A stretch of 64,000 nucleotides of DNA from Agrobacterium tumefaciens. Its GTDB lineage: Bacteria; Pseudomonadota; Alphaproteobacteria; Rhizobiales; Rhizobiaceae. The stretch is taken from NCBI RefSeq assembly GCF_005221325.1, contig NZ_CP039890.1, forward strand, positions 1 to 64,000, in the 5' to 3' direction. The position numbers and the translations under genes are program-made. Shown here piece after piece: positions 40,763-51,000 of the stretch. The notes under the pieces are model-generated. The model was given only the letters and a program-made list of their open reading frames with translations. It did not search any database and was not told the DNA's origin. Numbering within the stretch: the first letter of the stretch is position 1; each line of letters starts with the position of its first letter.

Positions 40763-43108
40763 TTACGCCCGTGCCAATCCTGCGTCCTCATCACGAGCCG
40801 CAAGAATGAAATCATCTTCGGTCAATGTCTGATGGCTGTAGATCAGCAGCTCGAGATCGTCTTGTTCGCCCGCTAGATCGATGACGGCGCGAACAATGGC
40901 TGTCTCGCCGTCGGCAAACTCGCTGTAAAGGCGAATTCGCCGCACATCCTGCTGGTCATCGATCTCGCCCATGATGCGGTCGAACATCAGCCCGCCGATT
41001 TCATCTGCGAGATCGGAAAGATCGATCCGATCGCCGATCTGGAAGTCTAGTATCTTGTCTGTTCCTTGCCCGTTGTTGGACACGGTTTCCACCGAACGGA
41101 AAATGAAGACGTCGTTGCCCGCGCCACCCGTCAAAAAATTGATATCCGAATTGGCGACCAGAACGTCGTCGCCGAGCCCGGCAATGGCGACTTCGAAGCC
41201 CTCCAGTTGATCCGTCCCTATCTCAACCCCCGTTGCTGTGCCACCTTCAAGGTCAATGATGACTGCCGTAATTGTCGCGGAAGCGTCGTAGGTATCGATC
41301 CCTTCTCCGCCGGAATATTGATCGTCGCCATCGCTTGATCCGTCGCTCGTGTAGAGAACGACTACCGTATCATCGCCAGCGCCACCATTGACGATATCGC
41401 TGCCGCTGCCTGCGGTTAGTCGATCGTCGCCAGTTCCTCCGATCAGGAGATTATTCCCGTCATCGCCGGTCAACGTGTCGTTTCCACTGCCGCCGATTGC
41501 AGCCTCGAATCCAACGACCTTATCTGTTCCAATCTCAGAACCCGATGCAGTCTCGGCGGCAAGGTCAACGACCACTGCTTCAGAAGCCGACGATGCGTCA
41601 TACGTGTCGAAGCCATCGCCGCCGGAATATGTGTCGTTCCCATCGCTAACGGCATTAAGTTGCGCTGGTGCTCGCGCTTCCTCGGGGCCAGCGCCGATGA
41701 CGATGGTGTCGTTGCCGGCTCCAGCGACTACGGCGTCGTTGCCGAGACCGCCCGACAGCATGTCGTTGCCGTCACCGCCATCGAGCAGGTCATCCCCAAC
41801 ATCTCCGGAAAGGCGGTCGTTGCCTACGTCTCCGAAGATATGGTCATTGCCGGATCCCCCACTGACAATGTCATCGCCATCACCTCCGGACACGATGTCA
41901 GCGCCTTCTTCGCCATAAATCTCGTCGTTTCCTTCACCACCAAAAATGACGTCGTCACCCTCGCCACCGAAGATCCGGTCGTGGCCGCTCTCGCCATAGA
42001 TGGTGTCGTTTCCAGTCCCTCCGATAAGCGTGTCATTTCCATCGCCGCCGTAAATGACGTCATTGTTTTCGCGCCCGTAGACAATGTCGTCCCCATCGAG
42101 GGCTGCAATTATGTCTTCCTCGGGGGTTCCCAGTAGGACATCATCGTTATTGGTACCTTCAACGGCGTGTGGCGCCGCTTTTACGAGGTCCAGCATCGCC
42201 GTCCCCAGCACAGCTCCGGTTCCATCGCTAATGCCATATGTGAAGGTGACTTCACCTGTGTAGCCACGCTCAGGTGTGTACAGCCATTTACCGTCGCCAT
42301 AGCTCTGTATGACGCCAGACGAAACCTGCAGGTTTCGGATCGACAAGGTGTCGCCATCCGGGTCGGTCGCAGCCGATGCCAAATTATCAAGAAGGATCAG
42401 TGCAGAAAGGTTCATCAAGCCACTGCCTAGCAGCACCCGTCCCGCAACCACGGGCAATCTGTTCGGGCGTGTATTACTTGTAGGAGGAGAACTGCCTCCA
42501 GTTGACGGCAGGTCGTGGCCTTTCGGATTTTCATCTGAACGCGGCGCTTCAGTTGAAATGCCGCCACGTTCCCACCGGTCGCTTTCGTGCCAGACGATAG
42601 GGGTTTCGTTGCCCAAAGCGCCGAGTCGCGTCAAAGGCCCAAAGTAACCGCTGACCCGATGATTGTCGTTTGCGGAAAGCGATTGAAGGAACGAACGAAA
42701 GGTATGATTTTCGAGATTGAGGTCGACCCTTGCGTGGAACGTGGAGGGTAACTGGATGCCTTCCGCGAAATACCTTACCTTCCGTTCGGCACGGCCAGCT
42801 TCTTCTGCAACCTGGCGAAGATACGCGGCGACTTCCTCAATAATGTCGATGTTTGTCGAAGCATCGTTCGAACTCGCGACGGTTTCGGCAGTTGAGTCTA
42901 GAATTTGTCGTTCATCCGGCGAATCCGGCCCCTCGACGTGCGTTTCGGAATGAAGCTTTCCAAAAAAAGCGCCGATCGCGGCAAATGCGATTGCCGGGCT
43001 CACAATGCTCCAGTAGCGCGGGGCTGGTTTTTCCTGAACCTCAAAGCGGTTCTTTGGCGCTATGGAGGCTGCTACGTCAGGCAGCCCAAGAACAAGTTTG
43101 TCTTCCAT
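40763..43108 (-). CDS. RTX calcium-binding, cadherin-like secreted protein
   Basis: About 781 residues from MEDKLVLGLPDVAAS. An N-terminal hydrophobic stretch (RYWSIVSPAIAFAAIGAFFG) resembles a membrane helix. It is followed by a polar linker, a cadherin-like tandem domain (LDNLASAATDPDGDTLSIRNLQVSSG...YTPERGYTGEVTFTYGISDGTG), and many RTX nonapeptides of the GGxGxDxUx type (about residues 330-700). The C-terminal block (DRIDLSDLADEIGG...LLIYSHQTLTEDDFILA) is type I signal-like. It is encoded between the exporter ATPase and the adaptor, so it is either a substrate or an accessory subunit. Confidence 0.88.
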   Translation of the reverse strand: MEDKLVLGLPDVAASIAPKNRFEVQEKPAPRYWSIVSPAIAFAAIGAFFGKLHSETHVEGPDSPDERQILDSTAETVASSNDASTNIDIIEEVAAYLRQVAEEAGRAERKVRYFAEGIQLPSTFHARVDLNLENHTFRSFLQSLSANDNHRVSGYFGPLTRLGALGNETPIVWHESDRWERGGISTEAPRSDENPKGHDLPSTGGSSPPTSNTRPNRLPVVAGRVLLGSGLMNLSALILLDNLASAATDPDGDTLSIRNLQVSSGVIQSYGDGKWLYTPERGYTGEVTFTYGISDGTGAVLGTAMLDLVKAAPHAVEGTNNDDVLLGTPEEDIIAALDGDDIVYGRENNDVIYGGDGNDTLIGGTGNDTIYGESGHDRIFGGEGDDVIFGGEGNDEIYGEEGADIVSGGDGDDIVSGGSGNDHIFGDVGNDRLSGDVGDDLLDGGDGNDMLSGGLGNDAVVAGAGNDTIVIGAGPEEARAPAQLNAVSDGNDTYSGGDGFDTYDASSASEAVVVDLAAETASGSEIGTDKVVGFEAAIGGSGNDTLTGDDGNNLLIGGTGDDRLTAGSGSDIVNGGAGDDTVVVLYTSDGSSDGDDQYSGGEGIDTYDASATITAVIIDLEGGTATGVEIGTDQLEGFEVAIAGLGDDVLVANSDINFLTGGAGNDVFIFRSVETVSNNGQGTDKILDFQIGDRIDLSDLADEIGGLMFDRIMGEIDDQQDVRRIRLYSEFADGETAIVRAVIDLAGEQDDLELLIYSHQTLTEDDFILAARDEDAGLARA

Positions 43109-43154
43109 TGTCTGTTCTCCTCCTGTTGCCTCTATGCGTTGCAACGGAACAAAT

Positions 43155-44891
43155 TCATTCTGCCGGAGTATTGCCTGACGACGCCTGGACGCGTGTATGT
43201 TCTGAGCGAAGCAACTGTGGTTGTGGGCCTTTCACAACTTCGTCCTTTGGACCGAACGCCACGAGCTTGCCGTTCTGGACAACGCCGACCATGTCGGCAG
43301 ATTGCAGTGCGCTAGGGCGGTGGGCGACGACCACCACGATCCCGCCGCGACAGCGCACTGCGGCAATCGCTTTCATCAGTGCTTCTTCACCTTCGGCATC
43401 GAGATTGGAGTTCGGTTCGTCGAGTACGACAAGAAACGGGCTGCCATACAACGCCCTTGCAAGCCCGATACGTTGGCGCTGACCGGCGGAAAGCGACATG
43501 CCATTCGGTCCGAGCTCCGTCTGATAGCCATTCGGCAGGCGAACGATCATATCGTGGATGCCTGCTGCCCTTGCGGCCTGAAGGATCGTGCGCGCCTCCG
43601 GCGTTTCGGCAAAACGCGAAATGTTCTCTGCGATGGTTCCATCCATCAGACAGACGTCCTGGGGCAGATAGCCTACATGTTCGCTGAAGAAGCTTGAAGG
43701 CCATTGCTTGAGATCCGCACCGTCAATGCGCACTGAGCCGCGAAGTGTCGGCCAGATGCCGAGGATGGATCGGGCAAGGGTCGTTTTCCCGCCACCGCTC
43801 GGGCCGATCAACGCAAGCGCCTGGCCAGCCTTCAGCTCAAAGCTAACATCACTCAACAGAACCGCACCGCTATGGGGCGCGACGGTTGTGATACCTTCAA
43901 CGGTCAATGTTTCCTTTGGAGCGGGAAGGTTCAAAAGTGCCGTCTTGTCGTCGAGAACAGCCAGCGTTTCTTTCAGGCGCGCATGACTGCGCCTAGCCGA
44001 GACCATTCCCTTCCACTGCGCGATTGCTTGATCGACCGGTGCAAGTGCGCGTGCGGTCACTATCGAAGATGCGATGATCGAACCAGCCGACAATTCACCT
44101 TTGATTGTGAGATATGCGCCAAGCCCGAGAATTGCGGATTGCAGCATCATTCTCAGTACCTTCGACAGGCCTGAGAATGTCCCGGAGATATCGGATGTCT
44201 TGGTTTGCGTATCCAGATGACGCCGATTGGCGCGCTCAAAACGGCTGACGGCCCGATCAGCGATGCCCATTGAGTGCATGATATCGCTGTTTCGCGCATT
44301 GGAATCTATCACTGCATTTCGCAGGACCGTCGACTTCAGCATCTCTTTGGCGTGACGACGTGTCAGAAGTTCCGTGCACAGCGTCAAAAGACCGAGGACC
44401 ACGGCTCCCCCAGCTGTCAGCATGCCGAGCATCGGGTGAAGAAGCCAAACGAATACGAGGTAGATTGGCATCCAGGGCAGATCGAACAGCGCAATTAGTC
44501 CGGGGCTCGCTAGAAAGCCGCGGATCGTATCGACGTCCCGCCCACGCTCTGTCGCTTCAGCCGTGGAGTAACCATAGCGCGGCATGTCAATGACGACTTT
44601 GTGGGCGAGTGGGGCCAGTTGAGTATCCAGTCTTGCCCCAAGCCTCACCAAGATCTGTGACCGAAGAATATCAAAGAGACCCTGGAAAAGATAAAGGCCA
44701 ATTGCTAGGCCAGACAATGCAACAAGCGTCGACACGCTTCCGCTGGTCAACGCACGGTCATAGATCTGGAGCATGTAAAAGGCGCCGGTCAGGGCCAGAA
44801 TATTGATGATGCCGGACAGGCCGAAGACAAACATCATCAAGCCACCTAAGCCATTTATTTGGTTTTCTTTTTTGTTGCAGGTGCCACTCAT
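43155..44891 (-). CDS. Type I secretion ABC exporter (PrtD/HlyB-like permease-ATPase)
   Basis: About 578 residues from MSGTCNKKENQINGL, preceded by GGGGGA; the longer frame has no homology. The membrane domain has about six helices (for example FVFGLSGIINILALTGAFYMLQIYDRAL). The ATPase domain has Walker A GPSGGGKTT, signature LSAGQRQRIGLARALYG, Walker B FLVVLDEPNSNLD, and the H-loop VVAHRP. It has no peptidase domain, as expected for an exporter of RTX proteins with uncleaved C-terminal signals. The likely cargo is the adjacent peroxidase and RTX protein. Confidence 0.94.
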   Translation of the reverse strand: MSGTCNKKENQINGLGGLMMFVFGLSGIINILALTGAFYMLQIYDRALTSGSVSTLVALSGLAIGLYLFQGLFDILRSQILVRLGARLDTQLAPLAHKVVIDMPRYGYSTAEATERGRDVDTIRGFLASPGLIALFDLPWMPIYLVFVWLLHPMLGMLTAGGAVVLGLLTLCTELLTRRHAKEMLKSTVLRNAVIDSNARNSDIMHSMGIADRAVSRFERANRRHLDTQTKTSDISGTFSGLSKVLRMMLQSAILGLGAYLTIKGELSAGSIIASSIVTARALAPVDQAIAQWKGMVSARRSHARLKETLAVLDDKTALLNLPAPKETLTVEGITTVAPHSGAVLLSDVSFELKAGQALALIGPSGGGKTTLARSILGIWPTLRGSVRIDGADLKQWPSSFFSEHVGYLPQDVCLMDGTIAENISRFAETPEARTILQAARAAGIHDMIVRLPNGYQTELGPNGMSLSAGQRQRIGLARALYGSPFLVVLDEPNSNLDAEGEEALMKAIAAVRCRGGIVVVVAHRPSALQSADMVGVVQNGKLVAFGPKDEVVKGPQPQLLRSEHTRVQASSGNTPAE

Positions 44892-44988
44892 CTGAAATTC
44901 CCCCTGGAAACTTTGCCGACATTCGGCGTTAAGTTCGCGGCATGTCGTGGAGTGATTTGATTGACCCAAGACATCCCATTTCAGTTGC

Positions 44989-45051
44989 AACGCCGGTGCC
45001 AGTCCTCACCGGCGTTGGGAATTCGCAGTGAACGGGGGATGTCCCCCGTTC
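44989..45051. repeat. Two strong hairpins between peroxidase and exporter genes
   Basis: AACGCCGGTG (44989-44998) pairs perfectly with CACCGGCGTT (45007-45016) across an 8-nt loop. GAACGGGGG (45030-45038) pairs with CCCCCGTTC (45043-45051) across 4 nt. They lie just after the minus-strand peroxidase stop. There is no clean U-run, so partial termination or mRNA end protection is more likely than a full stop. Confidence 0.75.
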
Positions 45052-45063
45052 GCTCTCGGTTGG

Positions 45064-48000
45064 TCAGGAAACTCCTGTGAAATCGTTGTTGGTCAGATGG
45101 TGCTTTCCGGAAACCGCCAGTTCAAAGTCGGCGTTCCCATCTGCATCGGTGTGACCACGAATGACCGTAAAGTCCTCGCCGTCACGAACTTCGTGCGTAA
45201 TCGCAATGCCTCCGGTCGCAGTCAGCGAGGCTGGACTGTTGATTGTGAAGGTCTGCTTACCCGCAACACCTGTGTTGGCGTCGATTGCTGAGAAGTCGAT
45301 CTTGTCGCCAGGCTGGAAGCCGTAAATGCTGTCGCCATTGGCTGCACTCGTCGTTGTGAAGCGGAAGGTGTCGTTGCCAAGACCGCCATCCATCACGTTC
45401 GCAGCATTCGATGCAGTGATCACGTCATGACCAGAGCCACCCACGAAGTTCTCGAAGCCGTAGAACGTATCGTTACCTGTCGTGGCGCTGACGGCAGTGC
45501 CGTGTCCCATGAGGCCTGTACCGAGATCTACGGTCACGTTGGTCGTTGCGACGGAATAATCGAGCGTATCCTTGCCTCCATCGCCCCAATACCTGTCATT
45601 TCCATCGCTGGCAGTGGCAAGAACGATATCGTCCCCATCGCCACCCCAAGCTTGGTCGTCACCGGCACCACCTTCGATAGTGTCGTTGCCGGAATCTCCG
45701 AAGAGAAGATCGGCCCCGTTATTTCCAAAGAGTACATCGTGACCGGCGCCGCCGTGCAGCTCGTCATCGCCAATGCCACCACTTGCAACATCGTTGCCCG
45801 CAGCCGCGACAATCACGTCGTCGCCGTCTTCGCCCCTCAGGATGTCAGAACCGGCATCCCCAGACAGCACGTCCGAGCCTCCACCCGCAAGTATCGTGTC
45901 ATCGCCTGCTTGCCCGGCGAGTACTTCACCTGCAGCGGTACCGATTAGGGCAAGGGCTGCAATCGGGACAGAGACAACGGGGCCATCGTCATCGTCGTCA
46001 TCGTGCGAGCAGGTGTCATCGTCGTCGTCGTCGTCGCCGCTGCCACTGTCGTCGTCATCTCCATCGTCGTCATCATCATCATTGTTGTCGTCTTCGCCGT
46101 CGTCCTCTTCTTCCTCTTCCTCCTCGTTATCGTCATCGCCGCCACCGTTGGCGCCGCCGTCATCATCGTCATCATCGTCGTCGTCGTTATTATTGTCGTC
46201 GTCTTCCTCTTCTTCCTCGTTGTCTTGGACGTTCGGCGAGAAAATATCCTCGTCAAGGTTCGTCAGACCCGTGTTTCGCGCGATGATGTCGGCGAACTCC
46301 TGGCCGTCGATGAAGTTTTCGTAGAAATCGAAATCGTCGAAACGCTCCGTATAGTAGAAGCGATCAGCTTCCTGAAGGCGATCGAACTGTTCCTGCAGGA
46401 CGACCCAGAATGTCTGACCGACCATGCCGCCGTTGATGTGTTTCTCGGCAAGGCCTCCAACCCAGAGATCAACGCGATCTATGCCTTTGACGATGCCGGT
46501 TCCGTTCGGTTGCATCGCAATCTCGATATCCGGGTTGATCGCGCGGAACGCATCGATTTCACCGGCCTCGAGAACGAGGTCTGGATATGCCTGACGGAAC
46601 TGGGCGATTACGGTATCAGAGAGACCGTTACGGCTCTGGAAATCTTCCCAGGACGTGTAGGCCGTCATTGTTCCTGCATATCCTAGCGCCTCTGCGACAT
46701 AGGGGTCTGTGGATGCTGCGAGGTCCATGCGAACCTGGTTGAGCGTTCCAAGTCCGACGTCCCAGCCTCGTGCAACGTTGAAGGCGAACAGGTCGGCGTT
46801 GATACGCACAAGGTCGTTTCGTACGGCGTCGACAATGTTGAAGTCGACGGCTTCGGCAGGTTGTGTCGCAATCCCACCGAGGATGGCACTCACACCAAGC
46901 TGCTCATAGCCTTCCTGTGGCACGTATCCGTATTGCGCAAGCGTGCTGAGCGGCAGTTTGAAGGCACTTGGATCGTTCGTGGGATTGAGGAAGGCATCGA
47001 ACAATGCCACCTGGGTCGGGTTCCCATCTTCATCGAGGACCGTCATGGTTTGGCCGATCAGCGAATGACCAACCCGATAGACAGCAGCGGCGAATTCATG
47101 GCTGATCGCTGCCGTCGCGTTCGGATTGTATTCCGAAAAACCGTGGTCGCCGTCTCCTCTAATGCCGCCGATCAGCTTGTCTGCGAACTCGGTGAAGACA
47201 ACGCGCTGATATTCGGCCTCATTGAGCATCTTTGCAGCCTGAAACAGTTCCTCAGCAGTTCCATCGAAGCCGGCTGCCTCAAGGCCTTCGACATGGAAAT
47301 TATGGTTTCGGGCCCAGATGGTGTGCATTGAGGTGAGGGCAATGTTCTCATTCGCCCGGCCATCGCCCGCCACGTAGTGATCAAGCAGACTGATGTAGGG
47401 GTTGGTGTCGAGAAGCAGTGCGTGCGTGCTACCCATGAAGTCCGAGGCAAGCCCGGAGATTATAGCTTCATTGATCACACCTGCCGTAACGAGACCCGGG
47501 AAATAGGAGCGGAAGCTCGCCTGTCCGCCCGCGAGTGTCGGTGAGTGGAAAACCGTGTCGTTTTCCCAGTGATGCAGGATGAGGTCACGCAATGTCGGCA
47601 TCAGCTTGAAGTTGGGGTTGGATGGATCCGCACCGCCTTGAAGCAAGTGTGCCCCCAGACCGCCTGACCCATCGCCTTCGCGCAAGAACTGTCCGACGAG
47701 ATCATTCGAACCGTAAGCCTGATTCTGATCGACGAACGGCGATGTCTTGTTTATGTGCTGTGGAACGCCATCGTCGTAGTAGGCGACGGTAGCGCGTGTC
47801 AGATCAGCCGGATTGCCGGAGCCGGGGGCTCCGTTTCCGGGAGCGCCAATCTGGATCGTGCCATTTCCGCCTTTTCCGAGAAAATCCAGGCCGTGGTCGA
47901 AATACTGTCCAAAGGCCATGAAGAAGATGTTGGCATCGGCTTTTGGAAGGTTCGCTTCCTGTGCACCCAGAATGTTGCTGATGTTTCGGGGATCGAGCCC

Positions 48001-51000
48001 GTCAAAGATCGGGTTGATCGCGGAATTTCCGAAGGCGTCCGGCTCGCCATAGTGCGACTGGGTGATGCGGATAAATGGTGTATCGACAGCACCTGCGTCG
48101 GGATCTGCAGCATTATTGCCATGGCCGGAAAGGGTGCGGACACCTGTTGGGACAGGATCATCACCATCGTTGGGAGAAAGACCATTCACGAGTGCTTTCA
48201 GACCAGCTAGATCACTTGGTGTGTATTCGAAGTGACCGGAAATATCGTCGCCGTCTTCACCTGATGTCGCTTCCTGGAACTGGGGCACGACACTACCTGT
48301 GAAAGTGATCGAATGCGTGCCGTTCGAAAATGACTTTGTTCCGTTGCCATTGTCCACAAGGGTGTAGCTGGAGAGTTGTTGTCCCGGCGCCAGTTCGACA
48401 ACGTCCTGAGGACGAAGGGTTCCAACGATCGTATCGTCGCCACCATTGCTGCGGAAGAGAATACGGTGTGCTGACATCAATCCAGAAATGTTGACGGTCT
48501 CGTCGTCCGCACCACCGTTGATGGTGATGGTGTTGAAGCTGAGGTTGGTCGGAGAAAAGTTGCCTATCGCCAGAACGGTATCGTTACCCGCACCGGTGTT
48601 GATGAGTATTTCTTCGATCTCCGTCAGTTCCGCGATAATGGAGGCGTTGTTCGTCCCGTTACGAGTGATGACGATTTCCGTTCCTGCGGCGATGCCGCTC
48701 ATTCCCGCGCTGATTGCTGCGGCACGTGTGTAGACCCTGAACGTTTCCGCCAATGGCGACCCCTGTATAGAAAAGGTGTCGCCATCGAAGCCTTCAGTGC
48801 CGCCGTCGACTCTATCGCGCCCGTGGGGTGGAAGCGCGCTCCAGTTGATGACATCGTCACCGCCCATTGCATTGACGATGTCGTTACCGCCGTTTCCGGT
48901 AATTATGTCTGCCCCAGCGGTTCCATTGATTGTATTGGCCGCATTAGTGCCATTAATCACGTCACCCACGACCTGGGTTGCGGCTGACACGACCTGTTCG
49001 GCAGAGCCGAAACCATCGACGAAGCTAACAACCACCCGCACCTGTTGGCCCACATGTGCCTGCTGGGGTGTAAAACTCGCCGAGTTCGCTCCAACATTGG
49101 TCCAGGTCGTGCCATTGATTGATGTCTGCCACTGGAAACTGAAAGTTCCCAGACCGTTCGCATCGGCGATATCGGACGTGTTCGCAGTCAATGTCTGCGT
49201 CTCAGTCGGTGATGTGTCGCTAATCACCGGCACACCTGTTGCCGCCCGGTTTACGAGAGCTACCTCGATACCGTCCGAAAACCGTGCCGCCTCTATGTTT
49301 CGCAAGGTGTCGACGCCATCGGAGACGAGATTACGCTCGGTCAATGGATCAACAACGTTGCTAACCGTGTTGTGGGTCACCGTGAAACTTCCATCACCAT
49401 TTCTGACGATCGTGTAGTTTGCACGAATATCGTTGAACTCGGCGGTATCATCACCTGCAAGCGGCGTTGTTGATGAGACAATCTCCCTAACAATATGCAA
49501 CTGGCTTGGTACGATGGTGCGAGAGATCATCAACTCAAAGAGCGATTTCCCAGCCCAGGCTGGATTCTCGTCTTCAGTGAAGACGTGTTTCAGGCTGTCG
49601 ACCGTAGCAATCTGGTTGCCATCCGTATTTTCCGCGCCGGCAGGCGTGATGCGGATGCGAACGTTCAGCCACGCGTCACCATCAAGGAAGTCATCTCCAC
49701 CATTGCCGCGAAGTGAGTCACTGCCTGCCCCACCCAGGAGAATGTTACCGCGATCGAAGGCGGTAATCGCCTCCAGGTTTCCGCTGGCTGGAGCCGCTGC
49801 GATCAGGTTACCAAGCAGTTCGCGCAGGCCTTCAATTCGATCGACGCCCGCCTGCGTCAAACCATCGTTGAAGAAGATACCCTCGGTCGTGGCAACCGTA
49901 TCGCCAGGCACCACGTCGCCAAAGACACGATCGTCGCCAAGCAATGTGTCGTTGTAGTTCCAGCCGGACAGCGCTTCAGTCTTGTCGAACCGGTTGCGAA
50001 GGATATCTTCCTGTTCCGTGGTGAAAATCGGGATACGCATATCAGCGTAGGCGTCCATTTCCACGTCCTTGAAGATTGCCCAGTCGAAGCCGAACATACC
50101 CTCGTTACGCATGACGCTTTCACCCTGGACCATGATGTCGTCGCCGGATTCAGCATCGAAATCGTGCTCCTCATTGCCGGCAAACATGACGTCGTGACCA
50201 ACGATCGACGAATTGAAGAACAGTTCGGAGTTGTCGCCAGCCGTGGTGTCAAAACCGCCACCTGCCTCGATCCAGTCGTCGCCTTCATTGCCCATAAGCA
50301 TATCAACGCCGTCACCACCGAGGATGAAGTCGTCACCATCGCCGCCGAACACTTCCGTATCGTCGACACCGACAAAGACGACATCTTTGCCAGTTCCGCC
50401 CATGACGATATCCATGCCGTTCGAATTGGCGATCACGTCGTCGCCTTCATCGCCCTTCACAAAGTCGCCGGTATCGCCCGAGTCCGTGATGATATCGTTG
50501 CCTGCACCGCCGTTAACGAGGTCGACCCCAGCACCGCTTTCGATGCGGTCGTCTCCGGCGTCGCCCCAGATACCGTCGTCGCCGAAATCAGTGATAATGG
50601 TATCGTTGCCTATCGTGCCGCCGACCACGACGTGTTCACCACCCGTGAAGCGGAGGTAGTGTCCTGTGCTGCCGCTTTGATTGGCGCTGGTGTCAGCGAC
50701 ACTTTCGTCAACGTCGGCAGTGGAGAGATCATCGCGCTGAACTTTACCAAGACCGAGAGCGGCCATGATCGGATCGTCCCCAACAGGGTCTTCGCCGACC
50801 TGATTCGCCTTGTTGATCTCGAGGACGAAATCGTAATCGGCAAAGACGTCAACGCCGAGGTGACGGGCGATAATATCGTCTGCCGTACCCCTGATCCCGT
50901 CAGCGCCCGGCTGTGCAATATCCGTATTCGCCATGATCATCTTGGCGAACGAGTTTTGCTCCAGCATGTTGAGGAAATTCTGGCCCTGCGTACGGGTCAG

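Noticed and set aside
41100..42100. Tandem repeats that might be taken for a CRISPR-like array
   Set aside because: They are the RTX nonapeptide codons of the 781-residue secreted protein; spacing is 27 bp, with no unique spacers and no cas genes in the window.
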